NCBI RefSeq assembly: GCF_007362955.1 | Contig: NZ_CP041696.1 | Location: 4,464,001-4,528,000, forward strand | Direction of reading: 5' to 3' | Source: Lysinibacillus fusiformis | Lineage (GTDB): Bacteria; Bacillota; Bacilli; Bacillales_A; Planococcaceae | Length of the DNA stretch: 64,000 bases | Part shown: positions 18,015 through 25,944 of the stretch, in pieces | Layout of the letters: the number at the start of each line of letters is the position of its first letter | How positions within the stretch are numbered: position 1 is the stretch's first letter | Program-made: the position numbers and the translations under genes | The notes under the pieces: model-generated | Database searches by the model: none | The model's input: only the letters and a program-made list of their open reading frames with translations | What the model was told of the DNA's origin: nothing

Positions 18015-18161
18015 CCATCTATCTGAAAAAATTTTCAAATAGATGGCCATTCGTCGTACGTACCGAAAGGGTGCGTATTTTTTATATTTCGGGCTTACGT
18101 TCAAACGACAATTATATGACTGTAACTTGTTAAGATGCATGATACGGTTCCTTTATCACGC

Positions 18162-18211
18162 AACCCTACAGTTGCTTATGTTTGACAAGAAACCGTAGAG
18201 TTGCATATAAT
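18162..18211 (+). promoter_or_regulatory. Promoter with two direct-repeat operators for the ArsR-type regulator
   Basis: TTGACA (18182-18187) and TATAAT (18206-18211) with an 18-nt spacer make a strong promoter. AACCNTANAGTTGCNTAT occurs twice, at 18162-18179 and 18191-18208, 29 bp apart; the upstream copy is itself a dyad (GCAAC-N6-GTTGC). The second copy overlaps the -10, consistent with autorepression. Confidence 0.75.
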
Positions 18212-18217
18212 CACCTC

Positions 18218-18496
18218 ATGGATTGGGACAAAGATGTTATATTCAAAGCACTTGGCGACTCGACTCGGCGGCTTATTTTAGATGAGCTTTCCGAACGCAA
18301 CGAGCTGACGTTGTATGAACTTACGGCACGTCTCGTTTTGAAATACAACCTTTCGATTTCGCGACAGGCAATCGCAAAACATCTTAATACATTGGAAGAT
18401 GCAGGGCTCGTATTATCAAAACGAAAGGGAAAATATCGGGTACTTATGTTTAACAGAGAACCACTTGAAAATTTACTGAAAGGATGGGTAGATTAA
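18218..18496 (+). CDS. ArsR/SmtB-type winged-helix regulator
   Basis: A 92-residue winged-helix protein when started at ATG 18218: KALGDSTRRLILDEL near the N terminus, then SISRQAIAKHLNTLEDAGLV, the typical recognition helix. No metal-binding cysteines are present, so it is of the non-metal YdfF/PadR-like ArsR type. An upstream TTG at 18182 belongs to the -35 box and cannot be the start. With the -10 ending at 18211, transcription should begin at or just before the ATG, giving a leaderless message; no ribosome site is visible. It precedes a VOC-family gene by 94 bp, a frequent pairing. Confidence 0.85.
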   Translation: MDWDKDVIFKALGDSTRRLILDELSERNELTLYELTARLVLKYNLSISRQAIAKHLNTLEDAGLVLSKRKGKYRVLMFNREPLENLLKGWVD

Positions 18497-18590
18497 TTTT
18501 ATAACGTATGACGAATGTATGAGTTTTTCTATTTGTAGCCAGATTTTTAGAAGAGAACCGCACATCGCAAATATCAAAGGAGGCCAATAT

Positions 18591-18980
18591 ATGATGAAAA
18601 TCATTATTACTAGTATATTCGTTCAAGATCAAGACATAGCATTAGAGTTTTATACAAAAACGTTGGACTTTGTAAAAAAGCATGACGTTCCCAGCGGAGC
18701 ATATAGGTGGATAACGCTTGTTTCTCCTGATGAACAAGACGGTACCGAGCTTTTACTCGAACCTAATGATCACCCTGCTGCCAAAGAGTATCAACAGAAG
18801 TTATTTGCTGATGGCATTCCAGTAACAATGTTTGGGGTTGGAGATATTCGCAAAGAGTACAAACGATTAGTAGAAAAAGGCGTAAAGTTTACTATGGAGC
18901 CAACAGAAATGGGCGGAGTCACAATAGCTGTTTTCGACGATACATGCGGAAATCTTATTCAGATGATAGAGCAGAAGTAA
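18591..18980 (+). CDS. VOC (glyoxalase/bleomycin-resistance fold) protein
   Basis: This 129-residue protein has the betaalpha-beta-beta-beta fold signature: TSIFVQDQDIALEFYTKTLD near residue 7, GTELLLEPNDHPA in the middle, and IAVFDDTCGNLIQMIE at the C terminus with a metal-type glutamate. Start ATG 18591 follows AAAGGAGG (18576-18583); an upstream ATG at 18519 gives an unlikely N-terminal extension. It is co-transcribed with the ArsR-type gene. Such proteins are glyoxalase-like enzymes or drug-binding proteins; the ligand is unknown. Confidence 0.88.
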   Translation: MMKIIITSIFVQDQDIALEFYTKTLDFVKKHDVPSGAYRWITLVSPDEQDGTELLLEPNDHPAAKEYQQKLFADGIPVTMFGVGDIRKEYKRLVEKGVKFTMEPTEMGGVTIAVFDDTCGNLIQMIEQK

Positions 18981-19074
18981 CGTTATGACGAAAAGTACTT
19001 CGTTTCTAAACGACACTATTGGTAAGTTTAAGACCGGTGAAGTGTTATTTCAAAAATTAAACAATTTTATGTTT

Positions 19075-19112
19075 ACCCTGTCCTATTATTAGGACGGGGT
19101 ATTACATTTTTA
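19075..19112 (+). terminator. Possible terminator of the ArsR/VOC unit
   Basis: ACCCTGTCCTA pairs with TAGGACGGGGT around a 4-nt loop, with a weak T-rich tail. Confidence 0.5.
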
Positions 19113-19391
19113 AGGTCCAAAAACAAATGAGGTTGTTGTTATTTTACAATGGAAATGTACACTGTGAGTATGTTCACTTAAACTAATAGGGGCGTTTCTT
19201 CAAAATGGTCTTTCAAAAAGCACTTCCATAAACGTGGGTGCAAAAGAGGTGGAACTTTTTTTAAATATCAGAAGATATTAAACTATGAAAACAAAAATAT
19301 TTAATCCAAGAAATTTTTGGCTAATCAGATTCGAACAATTAAGCCCTCGGGTATTCGACGTTTTTTTTGTTTTAGCTAAAGGAGATGTAGT
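19113..19391. other. Intergenic, no feature recognised
   Basis: About 280 bp with no credible ORF. Only the ribosome site AAAGGAG at 19379-19385, belonging to the next fragment, can be assigned. Confidence 0.5.
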
Positions 19392-19517
19392 ATGTTTAAA
19401 CATGATATGATTGTACGGTTTAGCGAATACGACTCTTTAGGACATGTAAACAATGCCAATTATTTTACTTCCTTTGAAGAAGCAAGGAATGAACTGTGTG
19501 TAAAGGGCGTTGTGTAG
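19392..19517 (+). pseudogene. Acyl-CoA thioesterase (4HBT) N-terminal fragment
   Basis: ATG 19392 with a good ribosome site opens a 41-residue frame containing VRFSEYDSLGHVNNANYFTS, the hot-dog thioesterase motif with its catalytic aspartate, then stops. Intact proteins are about 130-150 residues. The rest has been replaced by an unrelated transporter fragment. Confidence 0.75.
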
Positions 19518-19657
19518 GACATACAGCACCTTATAGTAACTTACTTCCAGTATGGACGATATTATTAGAAGTTCTTTTATTACAAAAGCAGATATCTATA
19601 ATCATGATCTTTGGTGGAATCATCACTATTTTTGGGGCTATTTTAGCAAGTTTATAA
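19518..19657 (+). pseudogene. EamA/DMT-type permease C-terminal fragment
   Basis: The frame ending at 19657 reads SNLLPVWTILLEVLLLQKQ, then IIMIFGGIITIFGAILASL, the last two membrane helices of a drug/metabolite transporter. It has no start and is joined directly to the thioesterase fragment, marking a deletion junction. Confidence 0.65.
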
Positions 19658-19709
19658 AATTGCTAAAATGCGTCAAATTTAATTTATACTATTTGTATGG
19701 GGGCTACTT

Positions 19710-20330
19710 ATGAGAAAACAAAAAATACTTGTAATCGGTTTATTTATCATTGCTTTTATGTGGATCATGCATACATTATCGAAAAATTTTATGGTGGATC
19801 CCAATTTTGAAAAGTTCCTGAAGAAAAAGGATGCAATTATCTCTAATCCAACTGTATGGGCTGTCATGTTACGTATACATATTGTTCTAGCTGTCATTGC
19901 TTTATTGACAGGACCAGTAGGAATGATGAAAGGTTTACGGAATAAACGATTATTATTTCATCGTTATAATGGTCGAATCTATATCCTCTCAATTGTATTT
20001 AACTTTATTCCCGGTATATATGTTTCTCTATTTGCGACAGGGGGATGGCTAAGTACAATCGGATTTTTTATTTTAAATACACTCTGGCTGATAACAACAG
20101 TACTCGGTTATAAATTTATTAAAAGAAAAGACATTGTACGACATAGTCAATGGATTACTCGTAGTTTCTTTCTCTCTTTTGCCAATACAATCATTTATAT
20201 TATTGTGGCAGTTACACATAATGGATTCAATCTTTCCTATGGTCTTGCCTATACAATTGCTGTGTGGCTAAGCTGTATTATTAATTTAACCATAGCGGAA
20301 ATTGTGATTAAGAAAAAAATTTTAGCATGA
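19710..20330 (+). CDS. DUF2306-type integral membrane protein
   Basis: This 206-residue protein has about six membrane segments and the family's conserved features: LTGPVGMMKGLRNKRLLFHR near residues 67-86 and NGRIYILSIVFN just after, with a later RHSQWITRSF. Function is unknown; the conserved histidines suggest a haem or quinone-related membrane role. A GGGGGC ribosome site lies upstream of ATG 19710. It stands alone. Confidence 0.75.
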   Translation: MRKQKILVIGLFIIAFMWIMHTLSKNFMVDPNFEKFLKKKDAIISNPTVWAVMLRIHIVLAVIALLTGPVGMMKGLRNKRLLFHRYNGRIYILSIVFNFIPGIYVSLFATGGWLSTIGFFILNTLWLITTVLGYKFIKRKDIVRHSQWITRSFFLSFANTIIYIIVAVTHNGFNLSYGLAYTIAVWLSCIINLTIAEIVIKKKILA

Positions 20331-20337
20331 TATTACT

Positions 20338-20725
20338 AATAACATTTTTACAGGAGGAAAGTAAATAAATTCTCTGTTGGCAATCAAATTTAACCTAATC
20401 TTCTTCTATTTTTGAAGAGAATGGAGTTGAAGCTATATTTGACTTTTGTTTTTTTAGTAAGGTAGTAGCACTGGTAAGAAGTGGGGTATTTAGAAGGTAC
20501 AATGGGAGATGTTAACGACGACCTAGCTTTAAACCCTCCTTGGACTAATCAGGTGATTAAATGGATGGGCAACTCTTCTATACTAATGTAAGTGGTTTTG
20601 TTAAACAATAGCAACAAATCTTTGAGAAAGTCTCTTTTCTTACAGATTGTTGCTCCACTAGAAAGAAGATAATTTCAAGAGTAAAGTTATCTGAACTGCC
20701 TTGATCAAATTTTTTATAAGTACTA
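20338..20725. other. Intergenic with a hairpin shared with 24.2 kb
   Basis: No supported gene. A hairpin pairs AGCAACAAATCT (20610-20621) with AGATTGTTGCT (20644-20654). The GATTGTTGCT...CCACTA part recurs near 24196-24213, so this is probably a small dispersed repeat. The strand start GGAGGAAAGTAAATAA at 20352 has no usable start codon. Confidence 0.4.
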
Positions 20726-21106
20726 TCATTGTCCTTGATAATTAATGGCCTCTTTAAATTTTTCGGTAGCTAGGATATTGTAAAACATATTTCTACTATT
20801 TACGTTCGCTATTGTCCCTGTTTTTGTATGGTCTATCCATAAATAATATTCACCATCGCTTAGTTTAAACTTATATTGCGGAACTATATTGTTATCTACT
20901 TCACCGAATTCTCTAGCTTTTTTAAATGTTTTCTCTATAATTTTAATATCTTTCGCATCAGATATTAATAGTAATGTGTCAGGTTTTTCTTCTTCGAAAT
21001 TAATCAATTCTTGAATTTCTATAGTTGTTGTTGTTTCTTTCGTACTGTTACAAGCTACTAACCACATAGAACAAATAATTAAAAACATAATTGTTTTTAT
21101 TTTCAC
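20726..21106 (-). CDS. Small lipoprotein, YhfM-like domain
   Basis: This 126-residue protein begins with a lipoprotein signal (MKIKTIMFLIICSMWLVAC, lipobox LVAC, cysteine 19), so it should be anchored on the outer face of the membrane. The mature part has TLLLISDAKDIKIIEKTFKKA and YKFKLSDGEYYLWIDHTKTG, resembling YhfM-like lipoprotein domains of Bacillus. Role unknown. It is a single-gene unit, convergent with the DUF2306 gene. Confidence 0.75.
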   Translation of the reverse strand: MKIKTIMFLIICSMWLVACNSTKETTTTIEIQELINFEEEKPDTLLLISDAKDIKIIEKTFKKAREFGEVDNNIVPQYKFKLSDGEYYLWIDHTKTGTIANVNSRNMFYNILATEKFKEAINYQGQ

Positions 21107-21281
21107 CTCTTATTATTCTTTTTCTTCCTCCATTATCGTTGAATTGAATATATCCCCATACTAATTACTTCTTCACATTGTGAAAAAACATCTGCTTAAT
21201 TCAAACAATTGAATATTTACTTAGTCAGCACCAAGGACCACAACCTAAACTAAAAGAGCCTTGAGGAAAAAACAACGAAAA

Positions 21282-21329
21282 TAAATAATCAATAATGTTA
21301 AACAACGAATTAACATTATTGATTATTTA
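21282..21329. repeat. Perfect 20-bp inverted repeat with 8-nt loop
   Basis: TAAATAATCAATAATGTTAA (21282-21301) is followed by ACAACGAA and then its exact complement (21310-21329). No T tract follows in the plus direction, so it is not an obvious terminator for a plus-strand gene. It lies about 20 bp upstream of the promoter region of the DUF2089 operon. Confidence 0.75.
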
Positions 21330-21415
21330 TAATAAAAAAATAAATTTTATTGTTTTCATTTTTCGATTCCTTATTATATAATATAATCGAATCAACTAAA
21401 AGGAAGGATTTCAAA

Positions 21416-21781
21416 ATGGCCTATAAAGTAATCACAAACTGTCCTGTCTGCAGTAAAACATTGAAAATTACAAAGTTGCATTGTTCTCATTGTCACACTA
21501 CGATTGAAAATGAGTTTGAATTATCTAAACTGGCATCCTTATCAAAGGATCAGCTCCATTTTGTGGAAGTTTTTTTAACATGTAGAGGGAATATCAAAGA
21601 AGTTGAAAAGGAACTAGGGATTTCATATCCAACGGTTCGAGGCAAGCTAACAGACATCATTTCATCCCTTGGATATGTGCAGAAGAAGAAAAATGAAGTA
21701 GACGAGAAAAAAGTTGTCACTATGTTGGAAAATGGCGAAATCACACCTGAAGAAGCCATTAAGCTCTTAAAAGAGGAATAG
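21416..21781 (+). CDS. DUF2089 family protein (zinc-ribbon plus helix-turn-helix)
   Basis: A 121-residue protein. Two CxxC pairs (CPVCSKTLK, HCSHCHTT) form an N-terminal zinc ribbon. The segment FVEVFLTCRGNIKEVEKELG followed by ISYPTVRGKL is a helix-turn-helix, and a C-terminal LENGEITPEEAIKLLKEE matches the short SHOCT-like helix pair. This is the DUF2089 layout, thought to be regulatory. Start ATG 21416 follows AAAGGAAGG; a longer frame from 21350 overlaps the promoter (TATAAT near 21382). It heads a three-gene operon. Confidence 0.85.
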   Translation: MAYKVITNCPVCSKTLKITKLHCSHCHTTIENEFELSKLASLSKDQLHFVEVFLTCRGNIKEVEKELGISYPTVRGKLTDIISSLGYVQKKKNEVDEKKVVTMLENGEITPEEAIKLLKEE

Positions 21782-21794
21782 GGAGGAATTTATC

Positions 21795-22184
21795 ATGAAA
21801 GAGGAAATTACAAGAGTGTTAACAATGGTTCAAGAAGGAAAGATTGATGCAGATAAGGGAGCAGAACTGATTCAAGTATTAAAAGGGAAAGAAGAAACAG
21901 CTAATACGCTTTTTGAAAAACCGACTAAATATTTAGATAAAACATTAAAAATTCGTGTTGTATCAGTCGAAAATGATAACGTCATAGTCAATGTGCCTAT
22001 AAAACTTGTCAAGGTAGTATTAATGGCTGGACACAGCATCGCAGCGAGTATTCCTCAAGCGGAAAAATACGTGAAAGATATAGACATAAGTCTTATTATT
22101 GAAGCGATTGAAAACGAATTAGATGGTCAAATTGTTGATATTAAATCGGCAAACGGGGATACCGTTTCGGTCATCATTGATTAG
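21795..22184 (+). CDS. SHOCT-like domain protein of the DUF2089 operon
   Basis: This 129-residue protein begins with MVQEGKIDADKGAELIQVL, a SHOCT-like helical hairpin also found at the N terminus of YvlB/LiaX-type proteins. It continues with a beta-rich region (LKIRVVSVENDNVIVNVPIK) and a second VSVIID ending. AGGGAGGA precedes the ATG by 6-7 nt, and the gene lies 13 bp after DUF2089. Such operons are linked to envelope-stress sensing in Bacillus relatives, but the function of this version is inference. Confidence 0.75.
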   Translation: MKEEITRVLTMVQEGKIDADKGAELIQVLKGKEETANTLFEKPTKYLDKTLKIRVVSVENDNVIVNVPIKLVKVVLMAGHSIAASIPQAEKYVKDIDISLIIEAIENELDGQIVDIKSANGDTVSVIID

Positions 22185-22194
22185 TGATTTGCTT

Positions 22195-22476
22195 ATGATG
22201 CATGTAAAAGTGAAAGCAAAAGACGTTCGATTTACCATCCCAGTTCCATATGCTATGTTAAACATTGTTATTTCAATTTTGTCTTCAAAATTTATTCAGC
22301 AAAATGCAAACAAATGGACAAAAGAGCACTTCGAAAGAAAAAAACTGGACTTTACCTTTCCACAAATAGACAAAAAAACGCTAAAGCCTATCGTCAAGGA
22401 ACTAAAAAATTATAAGGGGCTCGTGCTAGTAGATGTCAAAGCTAAGGACGGTACTGAGGTTAAGGTTAGACTATAA
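22195..22476 (+). CDS. Small protein, third gene of the DUF2089 operon
   Basis: A 93-residue protein starting at ATG 22195 (or TTG 22189), 10 bp after the previous stop with no clear ribosome site, so probably coupled. It has HVKVKAKDVRFTIPVPYAML, then hydrophobic IVISILSS, and a beta-rich C terminus ending VKAKDGTEVKVRL. The two halves resemble the beta part of the preceding protein, suggesting a shared fold. I do not recognise a named family. A longer frame from 22123 overlaps the previous gene. Confidence 0.65.
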   Translation: MMHVKVKAKDVRFTIPVPYAMLNIVISILSSKFIQQNANKWTKEHFERKKLDFTFPQIDKKTLKPIVKELKNYKGLVLVDVKAKDGTEVKVRL

Positions 22477-22492
22477 TTTATCCCGTTTCAAC

Positions 22493-22557
22493 GTCCACTT
22501 TAAAACGCAGACGTTTAAGTGGGAGATTAAGCGCCAGTTTGAACCCGATTGGTTCAA
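22493..22557 (+). repeat. Twin hairpins resembling an IS200/IS605-type end
   Basis: CCACTT...AAGTGG (22495-22522) is followed by TTGAACC-CGATT-GGTTCAA (22539-22557). The stem pair with short G+C-rich spacing looks like the structured end of a TnpB-type element, but no tnpB is present. It could equally serve as the operon terminator. Confidence 0.35.
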
Positions 22558-22708
22558 CTAATAATCGCTGGTGGATGAAGAAAAACACCCAACGATTAAA
22601 GATTCACTTTGTTATTTTAAGAAAAGACCTAATTTCTCGCTTACAATACCGAGAAAATTGTAAAAAGACAAAGACAATGAAGTTATTTAATTCTAAAAGC
22701 CCAAACAA

Positions 22709-22744
22709 GCAAGAAGCCTTCAAATAAAGGCTTCTTGTTTTTTC
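22709..22744 (+). terminator. Rho-independent terminator
   Basis: CAAGAAGCCTT and AAGGCTTCTTG form an 11-bp stem with a short AT loop followed by eight T residues. Confidence 0.85.
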
Positions 22745-23342
22745 CTACTTTTTTTTGGGGACAGACATACTATAAAAAATAATGAAAGAGAAAAGGAACC
22801 AATAAAACTAAAATAGAACCTATACCAAAAACAGATATCACCTTTATCATGTCTTTTTTCAAGATAACACCACCTATAACACAATTGTAGTTAACTTAAA
22901 AAGTACATTATATGTTTTATGAATTAATACTAACACCTTTTTCTGAATATTCATACTCGAGCGTATAAAATATTTTGTGTAAATGAAAAATTCCATGTTT
23001 TCGAGCGAAATTATGTTCTTGAAGCTACATTTTATGCTCCATTAATCTTGAGATAAATACTATTCTTGTTTTTATAAGTTGTTGTCGAGAAGCAATCCAT
23101 TGTTGTTCTGTCATTGATTTTGGTTTTTCTTCACATTAAATGGTAGAATTATACATGAACATTTGACACACATACTGACTTAATACGAAGGAAGAATATT
23201 GGGCTTTTCTTCATAATGTATCACAGTATGTGCGTGTATAAAATGCTTCTAAATTCCATCAATCCTTACATATTTTACATTTAGAAATTTTATATATTAA
23301 TAGTGTTAAAAATTTTTTCTGAAGAGAAAAGTAATACGTTCG
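22745..23342. other. Gene-poor AT-rich stretch
   Basis: No supported CDS. The minus strand at about 22890-22775 encodes a short hydrophobic piece (KKDMIKVISVFGIGSILVLL) ending in a stop, possibly a tiny membrane peptide or a gene tail, without a clear ribosome site. The remainder shows nothing recognisable. Confidence 0.35.
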
Positions 23343-23570
23343 TTGAAGTTTATTATAAGGGAGTTGATTTGCTTGATAATCTTCGCAGAAGTTTTACGTA
23401 CAGTTTCGATTGTATTGCTAATTTTTAGTTCCTCTATTTATGCTCGACATCTGACAAAAACGAAGAAACAAAGAAAACTTTCACCCTCGGAATTAACAAT
23501 GTACGTAATTATTCAGATTGCGTATGCATTTTTTACAATCAGTTTATTGATTTCTATATTTGTTGGGTGA
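23343..23570 (+). CDS. Small two-helix membrane protein
   Basis: A 75-residue frame with two hydrophobic segments (about residues 10-32 and 53-74) separated by a basic loop (KTKKQRKL). No family recognised. Start uncertain: AAGGGAG at 23356-23362 precedes a TTG at 23371 in the same frame, which may be the true start. The stop abuts the next small membrane gene, suggesting an operon pair. Confidence 0.5.
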   Translation: MKFIIRELICLIIFAEVLRTVSIVLLIFSSSIYARHLTKTKKQRKLSPSELTMYVIIQIAYAFFTISLLISIFVG

Positions 23571-23915
23571 TTGTTGCAGGGTGAAGATGAGACGTCTAAG
23601 GAGAAGAGAAGAAATAAACGGGAGGGATTTTTGGTTTTGGATAAGAAAATAGTAGGGGACATTTCAGGTGTTATATCTATATTATCTGTGATAATTAGTA
23701 TCATTATTTTCTATGTAGAAAGAGGACCAAATGCTGCTATTTATTTTATTATCAACATTTATGATGTTTTATCAATTTTAGGTATTTTATTTGCCATATT
23801 CTCTTGGTTGATGTCTAAACGACTTCTTCTTTTAATTTTCGGCTTATTAGGGAATGTACTTGTTTTGGCTGCAGCCTTTCTACTACTTTTAGCAATGGGA
23901 ATTAGCGAAACATAA
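23571..23915 (+). CDS. Small three-helix membrane protein
   Basis: A frame of up to 114 residues with a basic, hydrophilic N terminus and three hydrophobic helices after residue 30. The TTG at 23571 touches the previous stop. GGGAGGG (23620-23626) followed by TTG 23637 is an equally good or better start and gives a 92-residue protein beginning DKKIVGDISG. Function unknown; membrane location is evident. Confidence 0.55.
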   Translation: MLQGEDETSKEKRRNKREGFLVLDKKIVGDISGVISILSVIISIIIFYVERGPNAAIYFIINIYDVLSILGILFAIFSWLMSKRLLLLIFGLLGNVLVLAAAFLLLLAMGISET

Positions 23916-24284
23916 AACGTCTTCAACCTAAAGGAGATCATTAAATAAAGGCAAGTATCCTTGACAAAGAGCTTTTGGAAAGAGGGGGATTGAAGTGATA
24001 TATATAGACGATTGTTTACAAAAATACTGGCAAAAGATAAATACGAACTATTTTACATAAAACGATACCAAACATTCGTATTTAAATTATAGAAGTGCTA
24101 GTTGTCCATCGTCTGGAGACTACATCAATCGAATAAAACACGAATATTATATTTGAAAGTTTCTAACCGTAAATAATAAAGGTTGTTTTCTAAAGGATTG
24201 TTGCTACTCCACTAACAAGCAGGTTAGTGGAATACGGATTTTGATTGATTTATAGAATAAGTGAAAAAACGTATGGGGGACATA
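23916..24284. other. Intergenic with hairpin
   Basis: No gene supported. CCACTAAC-AAGCAG-GTTAGTGG (24209-24230) is a perfect 8-bp hairpin, adjacent to the GATTGTTGCT sequence shared with 20.64 kb. Confidence 0.45.
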
Positions 24285-24728
24285 GTGATTAAGGCTGTCA
24301 TATTTGATTTAGATGAGAGAAGAATCTGTGAAGAAATTTATTGATAACCAATATGAACGATTGAATAAATACGTAAATCATATACCGAAAGAGAAATACA
24401 TTACACGATTATAGAACTCGATGAGGAACTAGAAATTCCAGGAATAACTTGGGAGAAGTTACTTCGAGATTATATAAGCCAGTTTAAAAATTAATGCATT
24501 CCCTTTCCAAATCTTCTTGAAATGTTAGAGGAATTGATGAATACAAATCTTATCCTTGGGATTATTACAAATGCAATAGGCCAATTTCAAATGGATAGCA
24601 TCAAAGCTTTAGGTATTGAAAACTATTTTCAACCTATCTTAGTATCGGAATGGGAGGGAGTAAAAAAGCCTGACCCAAATATACTAACGAAACAGGTTAA
24701 TGATAGAAGTAGGTATATTTTGAAGTGA
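24285..24728 (+). pseudogene. HAD-superfamily hydrolase pseudogene
   Basis: GTG 24285 with GGGGGA upstream begins IKAVIFDLDE, HAD motif I, but the frame breaks within 12 codons. Later frames carry LEELMNTNLILGIITNA (motif II region) and EGVKKPDPNI (motif III lysine and KPDP). Several frameshifts and deletions separate these parts and the C terminus is lost. It resembled YfnB/YsaA-type phosphatases. Confidence 0.75.
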
Positions 24729-24800
24729 GTCGAAGTAGTTCATATAAGTGAGTTCTTCAGATAAGGGGCAGTCATAAAACATAGAGGTTGGTGAAAAATT

Positions 24801-25670
24801 ATGAATGAAATAATAGAAAAAGCAAAGGACCTAGAGGAATTATCTCGATTTTTATCAAAATTAAACAAACAGAAAAAATCACACATTGGTTATTGTGGTG
24901 AAAAAATAGAGGATATCTATCAGACATTAAAAGAAGATTTTGTCTGTGATGATGGTTATATCACATTTCTCGTTGCAAGAAGCAGTTTAGGGGAAATCGT
25001 TGCAGCTATTGGTGTTGACATAGATGAAACAAGTGCAGAAGTATGGGGACCGTTTAATCAAACATTTTCTGATAAGCTGCAGCATCAATTATGGGAACAG
25101 TTAAGAAATGAAAATCCATCTGTTGAAACCTTTTATTTTTTTATTAATAAAGAAAATACAGGGCAACAATTATTTATGAATGAACTAAAGGCACAAAAAT
25201 CGGGTGAACACCTTATATTAGAAATTAAAGAACAAAACTTTGAAAGGGTTAGGAAGATTAAGAGTACATCATTTATACAACATGATTTTCAAGCATTCGA
25301 AAAATTACATAATATAGTATTTCCACATACGTATTACGATGCAAAAACTATTACTGAGCGCCTTAGTAATGAATGTATTCTAAAAGTACTTAAAACGGAA
25401 GCTAATGAATTGCAAGGTTATGCCTATTTTGAAATTGACACTGAGATGGCAGAGGCTTCATTAGAATTTATTGCAATTTCTCCAAATGCACAAAATCAAG
25501 GTTTAGGCACGATGTTGTTAAAAGAAGTACTAACAGAAATGTTTTCAGACTCTCAAATTAAAGAAATTAAATTATGCGTAGATAATTCAAACAGTCAAGC
25601 AAATCACGTATATATGAAAGCTGGGTTCCAACCGAAAAACATTTTAATAAGTTATCATCTTAAACAATAG
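24801..25670 (+). CDS. Double GNAT-fold acetyltransferase
   Basis: A 289-residue protein. The C-terminal GNAT domain (about 150-289) has FIAISPNAQNQGLGTMLLKE, the acetyl-CoA loop, and NHVYMKAGFQ at the end. The N-terminal half (LVARSSLGEIVAAIGVDID) looks like a degenerate second GNAT domain without the Q/RxxGxG loop. Such two-domain proteins acetylate small amines or drugs. GAGGTTGGTG precedes ATG 24801. It stands as a single gene. Confidence 0.85.
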   Translation: MNEIIEKAKDLEELSRFLSKLNKQKKSHIGYCGEKIEDIYQTLKEDFVCDDGYITFLVARSSLGEIVAAIGVDIDETSAEVWGPFNQTFSDKLQHQLWEQLRNENPSVETFYFFINKENTGQQLFMNELKAQKSGEHLILEIKEQNFERVRKIKSTSFIQHDFQAFEKLHNIVFPHTYYDAKTITERLSNECILKVLKTEANELQGYAYFEIDTEMAEASLEFIAISPNAQNQGLGTMLLKEVLTEMFSDSQIKEIKLCVDNSNSQANHVYMKAGFQPKNILISYHLKQ

Positions 25671-25900
25671 GAAATGAAGATCCCGGAAAATTAGACAAGT
25701 ATCAAGGTGAAACAATAGCATTATTGTAAACAAAGTGTAACTGAATACTTAAAAGCAAATATGCAAAATTAGTTACTGCTTGGATATATATTGGTGACGA
25801 ATTATGAAATAGACCAAGAGTAAACAATAACGCATATCTGTACAAAAAAGCTAAATTACCATTCAAAAGGAGAATTATCGTTCACATGAAACAATACCTG
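25671..25900. other. Intergenic, nothing recognised
   Basis: Short open stretches without ribosome sites. The only structured element is the palindromic terminator at its end. Confidence 0.4.
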
Positions 25901-25942
25901 AAGAGTCGGACAAACAAATTTGTTTGTTCGACTCTTTTTTAT
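25901..25942. terminator. Long palindromic bidirectional terminator
   Basis: AAGAGTCGGACAAACAAA pairs with TTTGTTTGTTCGACTCTT with a single mismatch and no loop to speak of; a T run follows. It separates the acetyltransferase from the minus-strand IS3 remnant. Confidence 0.8.
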
Positions 25943-25944
25943 GG

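Larger units (their letters stand above)
16019..18098 (+). mobile_element. IS66 family insertion sequence, degenerate (copy 2)
   Basis: The left end GTAAGCCTG...ACGCA (16019) and the right end (18098, GTAAGCCCG...ACGCA on the minus strand) form imperfect inverted repeats enclosing the three IS66 genes in order tnpA, tnpB, tnpC. The flanking 8-mers (CTTATTTT before, GTTCAAAC after) do not match, so no target duplication survives. Together with the fragment ending at 10558 it forms a direct repeat around the amino-acid operon. Confidence 0.85.

Noticed and set aside
16011..18106. 8-bp target-site duplication expected for IS66 copy 2
   Set aside because: The flanking 8-mers CTTATTTT and GTTCAAAC do not match, so a simple transposition event cannot be claimed.
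22539..22727. 62-codon ORF after the DUF2089 operon
   Set aside because: It starts inside a hairpin, runs into the terminator and has no ribosome site or family resemblance.
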